This document shows, in pieces, positions 1-6,240 of a stretch of 6,657 bases of DNA. Within the stretch, counting starts at the first letter, position 1; each line of letters begins with the position of its first letter. The translations under genes and the position numbers were made by a program. Origin of the DNA: CBDUXZ01 sp965371325 [NCBI: uncultured bacterium] (GTDB taxonomy: Bacteria; JAUYMQ01); contig CBDUXZ010000105.1 of assembly GCA_965371325.1 (NCBI GenBank), forward strand, positions 1 through 6,657, read 5' to 3'. Under the pieces are notes generated by a model, which did no database searches, was not told the origin of the DNA, and saw only the letters and a list, made by a program, of their open reading frames with translations.

Positions 1-370
1 CCACGGAATGGTACGGTCCGATCGAAACGGGTGCCTCCCGCATTATTTCCTGAATGCGAACCCGATCGAGGGCTCCCTCATCGCGCCCCTCGATTGCATC
101 CTGAATCGGGCGAGACAGGAACAGATGTGTGCCGCAGCCGCAAAGAATGCCGATAAGCCGGTCCCCCTTCAGGACGGGAAAGTAGGGCGTCTTTGCGGAT
201 CTCAAAAACTTGATGGCCTTCCTGATGCTGTCGTCCACCTGGAGGGTCCAGACCGGTGACTGCATCACGCCTAGCACGGTTTTCGAAGACGTTATCGGGC
301 TCGTCTTTCCCCGCGAGGCTTCCCCTTCCTTTGCACGCTCGTCCGTCATACCCGCACCCCGGAAACCCAT
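1..370 (-). CDS. CBS-domain protein, 3' end cut off by the window edge
   Basis: This reading frame is open from an ATG at 370 down to the left edge with no stop, so about 123 residues are visible. Residues from about 35 (VMQSPVWTLQVDDSIRKA) to about 77 (TPYFPVLKGDRLIGIL) read as a CBS motif: a VMxxPV-type start, a DDSI helix cap, and the PVLKGDRLIGIL strand. A second CBS motif starts near residue 105 (RIQEIMREAPVSIG) and is cut off. Paired CBS motifs form a Bateman module, which commonly senses adenine nucleotides; whether this one does is unknown. Cys77 and Cys79, with His82, sit in an unusual CGCGTH stretch after the first motif. The start is supported by a GGAGGGGG ribosome-binding sequence about 8 bases upstream; an in-frame ATG at 349 is weaker. 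A sigma-54 promoter lies about 80 bases upstream, so transcription is probably controlled by the neighbouring NtrC-type regulator. Any domain beyond the second CBS motif cannot be seen. Confidence 0.85.
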   Translation of the reverse strand, partial: MGFRGAGMTDERAKEGEASRGKTSPITSSKTVLGVMQSPVWTLQVDDSIRKAIKFLRSAKTPYFPVLKGDRLIGILCGCGTHLFLSRPIQDAIEGRDEGALDRVRIQEIMREAPVSIGPYHSV

Positions 371-450
371 TGATCCGTCCCCCTCCTCTGAAACGTCGTG
401 CTCCCTTCGCGAAACAGGTCGTCACCCCGGAATTCGCCCTTGGAGTTGTT

Positions 451-465
451 GCAACTCACGTGCCA
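451..465 (-). promoter_or_regulatory. Sigma-54 (-24/-12) promoter of the CBS-domain gene
   Basis: On the minus strand the sequence is TGGCACGTGAGTTGC. It has the full TGGCAC -24 element, a 5-base spacer and the TTGC -12 element, giving the invariant GG-N10-GC spacing of RpoN promoters. It points to the CBS-domain gene. The expected transcription start is near 439, leaving an untranslated leader of about 69 bases before the ATG at 370. Two dyad sites lie upstream at about -76 and -117. Confidence 0.85.
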
Positions 466-507
466 TACGGGTTTTTCACGGGAAATCCGGGGATGGTCAT
501 GCTTCCT

Positions 508-522
508 GCGCAGACGCTGCAC
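508..522. promoter_or_regulatory. Possible activator (UAS) half-conserved dyad, proximal
   Basis: The minus-strand sequence GTGCAGCGTCTGCGC is an imperfect dyad. It matches the stronger site at 549-563 at 11 of 15 positions. Its centre is 41 bases from that site, close to four helical turns, and about 76 bases upstream of the predicted start of the CBS transcript. Spacing and resemblance suggest a second dimer site for an NtrC-type activator. It does not contain the exact GCAAATnnTGC core, so the call is tentative. Confidence 0.4.
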
Positions 523-548
523 AACCCACCATGTACATTGCTACCTTC

Positions 549-563
549 GCGCAAATGTTGCGC
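549..563. promoter_or_regulatory. Probable activator binding site (UAS), perfect dyad
   Basis: GCGCAAATGTTGCGC is a perfect inverted repeat (GCGCAA / TTGCGC, 3-base spacer). It is centred about 117 bases upstream of the predicted sigma-54 transcription start of the CBS-domain gene. The same GCAAATnnTGC core recurs twice upstream of the regulator gene's own sigma-54 promoter (2263-2277 and 2292-2306). Sigma-54 activators bind dyads of this size about 80 to 200 bases upstream. The likely ligand is the response regulator encoded at 622-2043, whose gene begins after the site; that assignment is inference. Confidence 0.65.
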
Positions 564-621
564 TTTTACGCTATTGCTTTAATCGACTTCGGGGGCAGGG
601 TCCGGCGGATAGGGCCGGCGG

Positions 622-2043
622 TCAGGAACTCTTTTCGTTTTCGACCCGACCGTATTCCTTGAGGCGGTAGTAAATTTTTCGGGGCGAGATTCCGAGCAAC
701 TCTGCGGCACGCGGGACATGTCCGTCGACGGCCTCCAGGGTTCGGAGTATAAGTTCCCGCTCCGCGTCGTCCAGTTTGACGCCGGGCGTAAATTCGAGGT
801 GCCTGTCGGACCCATCAGGCTCTCGCGCCAGCTCCGGCAGGTTCTCCCGCGTGATCCGCTTGCCCGCCGCCAGAACGACCGCGCGTTCGATGATGTTCTC
901 AAGCTCCCGAATATTCCCGGGCCAGTTGTAGCGGATTAGATCCTGGAGCGCGGTTTCCTCAACGCCCGTTACGTCCTTCTCATTTTCGGACGCGTATTTG
1001 CGAATGAAGTGATCGCCAAGCGCGGGAATGTCTCCCTTCCGCTCCCGCAAGGGGGGAAGGGCAATCTGGATGACGTTCAGGCGGTAATAGAGGTCTTCCC
1101 GGAAAGTCCCCTCCTCGATGAGATGTTTCAAATCACGATGGGTAGCCGTTACGACGCGGACATCTAGCTTCAAAACATCGTTTCCCCCCACGCGCTCCAC
1201 CTCGCGCGATTGAAGGAACCGAAGAAGCTTGACCTGCGTTGCAGCCGGAATTTCGCCGACCTCATCCAGAAAAAGCGTTCCCCCGTCTGCCAGCTCGAGG
1301 CGTCCTCGGCGCCGGGCAACCGCCCCCGTGAAGGAGCCCTTTTCATGCCCGAAAAGCTCGCTCTCTAGCAGGGTTTCTGTAAGGCTCGCACAGTTGAGCA
1401 CGACGAAAGGCTGATCTTTACGGGCGCTGTGCTGATGGATTGCCTCGGCGACAAGCTCTTTCCCGGTTCCAGTCTCTCCGGTAATCAGGATGTTCGATCG
1501 GCTCGGCGCGACCTGCTCCACAGTCTTGAAGACCAGCTGCATCTGGGGACTGTTTCCGATGATGTTTTCAAAGCGATACTTCTGATCGAGCCTCCTCCGT
1601 AACCCGCGGGTCTCCTCGACCAACCGTCGGCGTTTGAGGCATCGCTCGATGGTGATCTGTACTTCCTCGAGGTTGACCGGCTTGACGAGGTAGTCTTCGG
1701 CGCCGAGCTTCATGGCCTCCACGGCTGTTTTGATCGTTCCGAAGGCCGTCATGAGAACAAAACGCAAATCGGGATCCACCCCGAGCGCCTTGCGCAGAAG
1801 ATTCAACCCATCGAGCCTCGGCATCTTGAAGTCGGAGAGCACCACCTCCGGCGCCTCGGACTGAACCTTCTCGAAACCCTCGACACCATCGGCGGCTACG
1901 GACACGGCGTAACCGTCCTCAGCGAGAATTTCGGCAAGCGCCTCCCGGGGTCCCTTTTCGTCCTCGACGACGAGAATTCGCCCCATCCGGGCCGCTGCGC
2001 TCTTGTTCAGATCCTCCGGGACTGCGATGGGCCTACCCTCCAT
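622..2043 (-). CDS. Sigma-54-dependent response regulator, NtrC family
   Basis: This is a 473-residue activator that uses ATP hydrolysis to open sigma-54 promoters once phosphorylated. A receiver domain (about 20-137) has the acidic pair E27/D28, phosphoacceptor D71 in LSDFKMP, switch T99 and K121. The AAA+ domain (about 159-400) has Walker A GETGTGKE at 189-196, the sigma-54 contact loop as GSFTGA at 236-241 (usually GAFTGA) and Walker B TLFLDE at 256-261. A Fis-type helix-turn-helix (about 426-464, [20 protein letters not shown]) ends the protein. All residues needed for phosphorylation and ATPase activity are present. I chose the ATG at 2043 because GAGG lies 8 bases upstream. An in-frame GTG at 2112 (496 residues) has GGAGGT about 12 bases upstream, and an ATG at 1986 sits right at the receiver but has no ribosome-binding site. 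A sigma-54 promoter, an IHF site and two dyads lie upstream, so autoactivation is likely. No sensor kinase gene is adjacent. The exact ortholog (AtoC, ZraR or another) cannot be told. Confidence 0.96.
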   Translation of the reverse strand: MEGRPIAVPEDLNKSAAARMGRILVVEDEKGPREALAEILAEDGYAVSVAADGVEGFEKVQSEAPEVVLSDFKMPRLDGLNLLRKALGVDPDLRFVLMTAFGTIKTAVEAMKLGAEDYLVKPVNLEEVQITIERCLKRRRLVEETRGLRRRLDQKYRFENIIGNSPQMQLVFKTVEQVAPSRSNILITGETGTGKELVAEAIHQHSARKDQPFVVLNCASLTETLLESELFGHEKGSFTGAVARRRGRLELADGGTLFLDEVGEIPAATQVKLLRFLQSREVERVGGNDVLKLDVRVVTATHRDLKHLIEEGTFREDLYYRLNVIQIALPPLRERKGDIPALGDHFIRKYASENEKDVTGVEETALQDLIRYNWPGNIRELENIIERAVVLAAGKRITRENLPELAREPDGSDRHLEFTPGVKLDDAERELILRTLEAVDGHVPRAAELLGISPRKIYYRLKEYGRVENEKSS

Positions 2044-2053
2044 CTTCCCACCC

Positions 2054-2119
2054 TCAACTGCATTGCGTGCGTAAGCTGACAACGACCACTCCCCCCGGAG
2101 CGCAACGGGCACATCTCAC
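2054..2119 (-). other. Possible 21-codon leader ORF before the response regulator
   Basis: A GTG at 2119 lies only 5 bases after the strong ribosome-binding sequence GGAGGT (2130-2125). It opens a 21-codon frame (MRCARCAPGGVVVVSLRTQC plus S) ending in TGA at 2056-2054, ten bases before the ATG at 2043. Spacing to this GTG is better than to the in-frame regulator GTG at 2112. It could be a translated leader coupled to the regulator, or the ribosome-binding site may simply serve the 2112 GTG. No homology is recognised. Confidence 0.2.
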
Positions 2120-2154
2120 CGTTTACCTCCGGAATTGAACGGTATAGTTATGCA

Positions 2155-2169
2155 GCAAACTTCGTGCCA
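2155..2169 (-). promoter_or_regulatory. Sigma-54 (-24/-12) promoter of the response regulator gene
   Basis: The minus-strand sequence TGGCACGAAGTTTGC has a complete TGGCAC -24 element, a 5-base spacer and TTGC at -12, again with GG-N10-GC spacing. The predicted start is near 2143, about 13 bases before the GGAGGT ribosome-binding sequence. Because the downstream gene itself encodes a sigma-54 activator, this implies positive autoregulation or control by a related activator. Confidence 0.85.
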
Positions 2170-2195
2170 CGCAGCGAGGGTTGTCTATCCGTCTC

Positions 2196-2208
2196 TAACT
2201 AGTTGATA
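2196..2208 (-). promoter_or_regulatory. IHF binding site, perfect consensus
   Basis: The minus-strand sequence TATCAACTAGTTA fits the IHF consensus WATCAANNNNTTR at every position. A run of six adenines (minus strand, complement of 2217-2222) lies just upstream, as at strong IHF sites. The site is centred about 59 bases upstream of the predicted sigma-54 start and between the promoter and the dyads at 2263-2306. This is the standard place for IHF to bend DNA so that a bound activator can touch the polymerase. It also contains the 8-base palindrome AACTAGTT. Confidence 0.7.
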
Positions 2209-2262
2209 GTTCACCATTTTTTGTAAGGCTCCCAGACGCCACAGGATGGCAGCCGAGAAGTA

Positions 2263-2277
2263 CCGCAAATTATGCAA
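2263..2277. promoter_or_regulatory. Probable activator binding site (UAS), proximal
   Basis: CCGCAAATTATGCAA matches the perfect dyad at 549-563 at 10 of 15 positions and contains the shared core GCAAATnnTGC. Its centre is about 127 bases upstream of the predicted sigma-54 transcription start of the response regulator gene and 29 bases from the next dyad. It is probably one of a pair of activator dimer sites. Confidence 0.5.
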
Positions 2278-2291
2278 CAAGTAGTGGAGAA

Positions 2292-2306
2292 GTGCAAATA
2301 TTGCGC
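2292..2306. promoter_or_regulatory. Probable activator binding site (UAS), distal
   Basis: GTGCAAATATTGCGC matches the dyad upstream of the CBS-domain gene (549-563) at 13 of 15 positions and is itself nearly palindromic. It is centred about 156 bases upstream of the predicted sigma-54 start of the response regulator gene, beyond the IHF site. The close match between two separate sigma-54 promoter regions is the main evidence that both are controlled by one protein. Confidence 0.6.
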
Positions 2307-2353
2307 GAGCCCAGTCTGCAGGTCAGCTCCCCGGGAAGCCCGCGAGCCCCCGA

Positions 2354-3946
2354 TCAGGACCGCCTTGCGCCCTTGGCGAGGGGCGCCAGCGTCCTGTCGA
2401 CGCGGCGACGCAGAAAGGCGGCCGTGCGTGTCGTATCCAGAAATGTCACCACTTCCGGGCGCAGCTCCCGGGGCGGGTCGTGCTGTTTCCGTTGCTCGAG
2501 GTAAACGCGCCAGCTTCCGTCTGAAATCGAGGGTCGCCCGCGGCGGATCCCGAGGCGCTGCCGAATAACTGCCGGAGGGGCATCGCACCAGAAAAAATGC
2601 ACCGGCACCCCCAGGCGGCCGGCCAGCTTCGATACCGCCACACGATCATCCCGGCGCTGAAAAGTGCCATCGAGGACCACGGGTCGCCCCGCGCGAAGAA
2701 GCCCCGTAGCTTCCCGCATCACCGCGCGCATCGTGGCGCGGCGGTGCGCGGGGGCGTAAAGCCCCCTCCCGACACCGGGCGATACCGCAGCGTAGGGGTC
2801 GATACCGGCCGTGAGTTTTCGCAGAACGTCCGTGGCCACCCACTCGAGTCCGTACCGCCGGACGATGTCGCGCGCGATCCGCGTCTTCCCCGTCCCCGTG
2901 AGTCCCCCCATGACGAGAAGGGCCGGCCCTCCGCGCCATCGGGCGATCCGTTCCGCCAGGCGAACGTAGCGTTGCGCCCTGCCCGCGCTCGACTTCCGAA
3001 TGTCTCGAGGTACCTCGGTCTCTTCAGACAGAAGGGCGTTTACCTTGGCGCGCACCAGCGCGCGGTAAACCTTGTAGCAGGGGAGAAGTCGCGGGAGTTC
3101 CGGATCGCCCAGGCGCCGGGAAAGGATCCTTATGAAGTGCCGCGAGAGGTCATGGCGGTCACGCGCATCGAGATCCATCGCCAGGAAGGCCAAATCACGC
3201 GCCACGTCGCCGGTGCGAAAGCGCCTGGAGAACTCCGTCCCGTCAAGGATCTCCACCTCTCCGTTCACGTAGATGTGGGCGAGATGAAGATCGCCGTGCC
3301 CCTCCACCGCCCTCCCCTCCCGCGCCCGGCGGCGCAGCAGCGACGCCTGCGCCTTCAGCGAGGACTCGCTCCAGGCTCGCAGGGACGAGAGGACCTCCGC
3401 GTCAAAAAGGCTCCCGGAGAACTTCCCAAGAACGAGGAAGTTGTCGCGCACAAGCCGCGCGATAGCTTCCGGCCCGATGTCCGGATCTCGGGGTCCGAGC
3501 CCGACCGTCCTGTAGAAACGCGCGAGTCTGTCGGCAACCCGGGCTATACGCGGATAGTCGCCGGGGCCTCGACGAAGGCGGCGCCCGAGCAGGCGGTAGT
3601 CTGGCACGCGCTTCATGACAACCGCGTACTCGATGACCGCGCCACTCCTCCCCCCCACAACGGGTTTGCCCCCCTCCATCGCGATGGGGATCACGCCGAG
3701 ATACACCCGCGGCGCGAGCCGGCGGTTGATCTCCACCTCGACGCGGCACAGCCGCCGCCTCTTTGCGAGTGTCGAGAAGTCGGCGAATCCGAGATCCACC
3801 GCCTTCTTGATCTTGTAGACGCGGTTGTGTGTGAGGAAAACGTAGGACAGATGCGTCTGAACAAGGCGCACACGGGAGGGATGATCGGGAAACGCACGCG
3901 AGCACAAGAGCGTGCGAATGAGGGAAATCTGGTCCATGAGATCCAT
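2354..3946 (-). CDS. Fused aminoglycoside-phosphotransferase-like / P-loop kinase protein
   Basis: This 530-residue protein matches the two-part family often annotated as bifunctional aminoglycoside phosphotransferase/ATP-binding protein. The N-terminal half (about 1-330) is kinase-like: VYKIKKAVDLGFADFST (from about residue 43) and an NRRLAPRVYLGVIPI stretch are family signatures. HGDLHLAHI at 217-225 is the catalytic loop, with D219, and ILDGTEF around D235 is the metal-binding position. The C-terminal half (about 340-520) is a P-loop kinase with Walker A GGLTGTGKT at 347-355 (K354) and VVLDGTF around D426. The substrate is unknown, and the name does not imply antibiotic resistance. Both active sites look intact. 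It follows the aldehyde dehydrogenase gene by about 50 bases and is probably cotranscribed with it. The ATG at 3946 was chosen because an in-frame GTG at 3967 lies inside a hairpin; neither has a clear ribosome-binding site, and an ATG at 3937 is also possible. Confidence 0.9.
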   Translation of the reverse strand: MDLMDQISLIRTLLCSRAFPDHPSRVRLVQTHLSYVFLTHNRVYKIKKAVDLGFADFSTLAKRRRLCRVEVEINRRLAPRVYLGVIPIAMEGGKPVVGGRSGAVIEYAVVMKRVPDYRLLGRRLRRGPGDYPRIARVADRLARFYRTVGLGPRDPDIGPEAIARLVRDNFLVLGKFSGSLFDAEVLSSLRAWSESSLKAQASLLRRRAREGRAVEGHGDLHLAHIYVNGEVEILDGTEFSRRFRTGDVARDLAFLAMDLDARDRHDLSRHFIRILSRRLGDPELPRLLPCYKVYRALVRAKVNALLSEETEVPRDIRKSSAGRAQRYVRLAERIARWRGGPALLVMGGLTGTGKTRIARDIVRRYGLEWVATDVLRKLTAGIDPYAAVSPGVGRGLYAPAHRRATMRAVMREATGLLRAGRPVVLDGTFQRRDDRVAVSKLAGRLGVPVHFFWCDAPPAVIRQRLGIRRGRPSISDGSWRVYLEQRKQHDPPRELRPEVVTFLDTTRTAAFLRRRVDRTLAPLAKGARRS

Positions 3947-3947
3947 G

Positions 3948-3978
3948 CAACCCCAGCCGGGCGTCACCGCCGGGGTTG
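3948..3978 (-). repeat. Inverted repeat between the dehydrogenase and kinase genes
   Basis: CAACCCC (3948-3954) and GGGGTTG (3972-3978) are perfect 7-base inverted repeats. Between them the transcript could also pair GGCG with CGCC around a GTGA tetraloop. There is no following T-run, so it is not a standard intrinsic terminator. It lies immediately before the ATG at 3946 and covers the alternative GTG at 3967. It could affect RNA processing or translation of the kinase gene, or be chance in GC-rich DNA. Confidence 0.4.
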
Positions 3979-3996
3979 ATCCGCACCTGCCGAGGA

Positions 3997-5358
3997 CTAC
4001 GCGATACAGACCGTCTTCGTGTTCACGAAAGCCTGGATCCCCTGGCGCGAGAGCTCCCGCCCGTAGCCCGATTTCTTGATCCCGCCGAAGGGAGGTCTCG
4101 GGTCGCTCTTCACCAGGGCATTCACGAAAACGCTGCCCGCCTCGATCTGCGCGGCAATGGACTCCGCGTTTTCGAGATCACGCGTCCATAGACTGGAGCC
4201 GAGGCCGAAGCGACTGTCGTTCGCAATCCGCACGGCTTCGTCGGAATCCTTCACCCGGATCACGCCGGCCACGGGCCCGAAGAGCTCCTCATCGTAGGCC
4301 GGCATCCCGGGCCCGACGTCCGTCAGAACCGTCGGCGGGTAGAAGTACCCCTTTGATTTGGGGATCTCCCCGCCGAGCACGCACCGTGCGCCTGCTGCGA
4401 TCGACTTTTCGACCTGCTCGTGAAGCTCATCCCGAAGATCGCCCCGCGCCTGAGGCCCGATCACGGTCTGCTCGTCGAGCGGATCGCCCATGACAAGAGC
4501 AGCCATCTCTCTCTTGAAGGATGACGTGAAGGCATCCGCCACTCCCTCGACCACGATAAAGCGCTTTGCGGCTATGCAGCTCTGCCCGGAGTTCACCGTG
4601 CGTGCCGCTGCACCGACGCGCGCCGCCTCCTCCACATCCGCATCCGCGAGGACAATGAAGGGGTCGGATCCCCCGAGTTCCAGAACCGACGGTTTGAGTG
4701 ATCGACCGGCCTGCGAGCCAACCGCGATGCCGGCCCGCTCGCTTCCTGTAAGTGTCGCAGCCGCGATGCGATCATCATCTATCACGCGCGCTACCCGGGA
4801 AGATCCTATGACCAGGGTCCGGAACAGGTTCTCGGGAAAGCCCGCGCGCCGGAACACGTCTTCGATCGCGAGGGCGCATCCCGTCACGTTCGAGGCGTGC
4901 TTCAGCACCCCTCCGTTTCCCGCCATGAGCGCCGGCGCCGCAAAGCGAAAGACCTGCCAGTAGGGAAAATTCCAGGGCATCACGGCCAGCACCACGCCGA
5001 GGGGGTCGTAGCGAACGTAGCTCCTGGTGGCCCCGGTTTTGACATCTTCGACGGCCAGATGGGATGCGGCGGTGTCTGCGTAGTAGTCGCAGGCGTCCGC
5101 GCATTTCTCCACCTCGGCCTTCGCGCCCGTGATTGGCTTTCCCATCTCCAGCGATGCTATGCGGGCGTACTCATCTCGCCTTTCACGAAGCACGCGTCCG
5201 GCCCTGCGCATGAGATCCGCGCGATGGCCAAAGGAGGTCTTCCGCCATTCGAGCCAGGCCGAGTGGGCGAGCTCCAGAGCCGCCTCGATCTCCGCGTTGG
5301 TCCATTCTTCGTAAACCTTGATCCGAACCTCGGTGGCCGGATTGATCGATTCCATCAT
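3997..5358 (-). CDS. Succinate-semialdehyde dehydrogenase-type aldehyde dehydrogenase (GabD1/Sad-like)
   Basis: This 453-residue NAD(P)-dependent aldehyde dehydrogenase most likely oxidises succinate semialdehyde to succinate, in 4-aminobutyrate or related amine breakdown. Visible catalytic features are N130 in MPWNFPYWQ, K153 in VLKHASNV, the nucleotide-binding TGSERAG from 204, general base E227 in LELGG, nucleophile C261 in NSGQSCIAAKR, and E358 in EELFGP. The short N-terminus starting with MESINPAT, the KHASN stretch and the total length fit the GabD1/Sad branch rather than the roughly 480-residue GabD branch. Substrate is inferred from the family; other small aldehydes are possible. The start at 5358 has GGAGG nine bases upstream and matches the usual N-terminus. 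An in-frame extension to 5481 would overlap the end of aat and adds sequence foreign to the family. It lies 98 bases after aat, and the kinase fusion gene follows closely. Confidence 0.93.
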   Translation of the reverse strand: MMESINPATEVRIKVYEEWTNAEIEAALELAHSAWLEWRKTSFGHRADLMRRAGRVLRERRDEYARIASLEMGKPITGAKAEVEKCADACDYYADTAASHLAVEDVKTGATRSYVRYDPLGVVLAVMPWNFPYWQVFRFAAPALMAGNGGVLKHASNVTGCALAIEDVFRRAGFPENLFRTLVIGSSRVARVIDDDRIAAATLTGSERAGIAVGSQAGRSLKPSVLELGGSDPFIVLADADVEEAARVGAAARTVNSGQSCIAAKRFIVVEGVADAFTSSFKREMAALVMGDPLDEQTVIGPQARGDLRDELHEQVEKSIAAGARCVLGGEIPKSKGYFYPPTVLTDVGPGMPAYDEELFGPVAGVIRVKDSDEAVRIANDSRFGLGSSLWTRDLENAESIAAQIEAGSVFVNALVKSDPRPPFGGIKKSGYGRELSRQGIQAFVNTKTVCIA

Positions 5359-5438
5359 GCGGGGGTTCCTCCCTGGAGTGTCGTGTCGCCAAAGATGATG
5401 CCCGCGGGTAGAGCGGTCCGCAAGAGAGCACGAGACAT
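5355..5438 (-). CDS. Possible 27-residue small ORF coupling aat to the dehydrogenase gene
   Basis: AGGAGG follows the aat TAA stop directly (5456-5451). Twelve bases later an ATG at 5438 opens a 27-codon frame (begins MSRALLRTALPAGIIFGDTT) whose TGA overlaps the ATGATG start of the dehydrogenase gene. Stop-start overlap of this kind is typical of translational coupling. The spacing from AGGAGG to ATG is longer than ideal and the peptide has no recognised family, so it may be chance. Confidence 0.25.
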   Translation of the reverse strand: MSRALLRTALPAGIIFGDTTLQGGTPA

Positions 5439-5456
5439 TTCGCGCGAGGGCCTCCT

Positions 5457-6200
5457 TTACCCGCGCCTGGAGTGCGCGCACGGGGGAGTTCCGGCAAGCG
5501 TGCCCGAGAGCACCCGCTCATCGAAGGTCCACCGGCCGCGTATCGTGCTCTTCTCGAGGCTGCGCTCCAACGCCCGAAGGAACCGGCGGCGCCCCCATTT
5601 GCCTGCGCCAAAGCGGGCGAGATTTTCGGTGTAAACCTGGCAGTCGACCAGATCGAAGTCCCAGGCCTCGAGTTGCTTCACCAAAGCCACCAGAGCGACC
5701 TTCGATGCGTTGGGAACCGATGTGTACATGGACTCGGCGAAGAAGCAGCCGCCCAGAGCCACGCCGTAGATCCCGGCCACGAGCCGCCCGTCCCGCCAGC
5801 TCTCGGCGGAGTGCGCGTAGCCCAGCGCGTGTAGTTTCGTGTACGCACGGATCATGTCGGCGGTAATCCATGTTCCCCCACCTCCCGGGCGCCGCGCCGC
5901 GCCGCAGCCGCGAATGACCTCTTCGAAGGCCGTATCCAGCCGTAGCTCGAGGCGTGTGCGCCGCATGAATTTCTGCAGGCTCCGGGATACCCGAAGCGCT
6001 GACGGAAGCAGGATCATTCGGGGATCAGGCGAGAACCAGAGAATGGGCTCGCCTTCGGAGTACCAGGGGAAAATGCCGCTCGCGTACGCAAGAAGAAGCC
6101 GCTCGGGCTCCAGATCTCCGCCTACGGCGAGGACCCCGCCGGGTTCGGCCTCATCGGGGGAGGGGAAGATAAGCCTCTGTCCTAAGTAGTAGACCGGCAT
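5457..6200 (-). CDS. aat: Leucyl/phenylalanyl-tRNA--protein transferase
   Basis: This cytoplasmic enzyme transfers leucine or phenylalanine from tRNA to proteins with an N-terminal arginine or lysine, marking them for ClpS-ClpAP degradation (bacterial N-end rule). The 247-residue length is close to the 234 residues of E. coli Aat. Family signatures run in order: GGVLAVGGDLEPERLLLAYA (21-40), GIFPWYSEGEPILWFSPDPR (42-61), TWITADMIRAYTKLHALGYA (110-129), YGVALGGCFFAESMY (145-159), ASKVAL (165-170) and DCQVYTENLARFGA (186-199). E156 and Q188 fall at the same numbers as the proposed catalytic residues of the E. coli enzyme. The usual His of the DCQ..T.HL motif is Asn193 here. The ATG gives MPVYYL, a usual start for the family, but has no obvious ribosome-binding site. 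It lies 60 bases after cysE; the two have no known functional tie. Confidence 0.97.
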   Translation of the reverse strand: MPVYYLGQRLIFPSPDEAEPGGVLAVGGDLEPERLLLAYASGIFPWYSEGEPILWFSPDPRMILLPSALRVSRSLQKFMRRTRLELRLDTAFEEVIRGCGAARRPGGGGTWITADMIRAYTKLHALGYAHSAESWRDGRLVAGIYGVALGGCFFAESMYTSVPNASKVALVALVKQLEAWDFDLVDCQVYTENLARFGAGKWGRRRFLRALERSLEKSTIRGRWTFDERVLSGTLAGTPPCAHSRRG

Positions 6201-6240
6201 CGCAAAAGGAGGATCGTTTCAGAGTTTCGCCGGATTACGG

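Noticed and set aside
78-425. A 115-codon minus-strand frame at the left end
   Set aside because: It lies over the CBS-domain frame in another phase; its Arg/Gly-rich translation matches nothing, whereas the other phase gives clear CBS motifs.
601-621. Possible terminator hairpin (CCGGC / GCCGG) after the regulator stop
   Set aside because: The stem is only 5 bases and there is no T-run after it.
210-662. Plus-strand open frames of 90 to 150 codons across the left intergenic gap
   Set aside because: They overlap the CBS gene, the sigma-54 promoter and the end of the regulator gene, lack domains, and have compositions typical of shadow frames.
2354-3946. Reading the phosphotransferase-like half as an antibiotic-resistance gene
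   Set aside because: Only the general kinase-fold motifs match; the fusion family is widespread and chromosomal, and nothing mobile is nearby.
2597-3979. A 460-codon open frame on the plus strand opposite the kinase fusion gene
   Set aside because: It mirrors the real gene in GC-rich DNA, has no recognisable domain, and the minus-strand frame carries clear family motifs throughout.
5359-5481. N-terminal extension of the dehydrogenase to 5481
   Set aside because: It would overlap the aat stop, adds 41 residues unlike the family, and the ATG at 5358 has a good ribosome-binding site and the usual N-terminus.
4897-5634. A 245-codon plus-strand frame across the dehydrogenase start and the end of aat
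   Set aside because: It overlaps two confidently identified genes in antisense and shows no motif.
6204-6212. AAAAGGAGG on the plus strand just beyond the aat start
   Set aside because: It resembles a ribosome-binding site but no start codon or coding frame follows on the plus strand; on the coding strand it is the complement.
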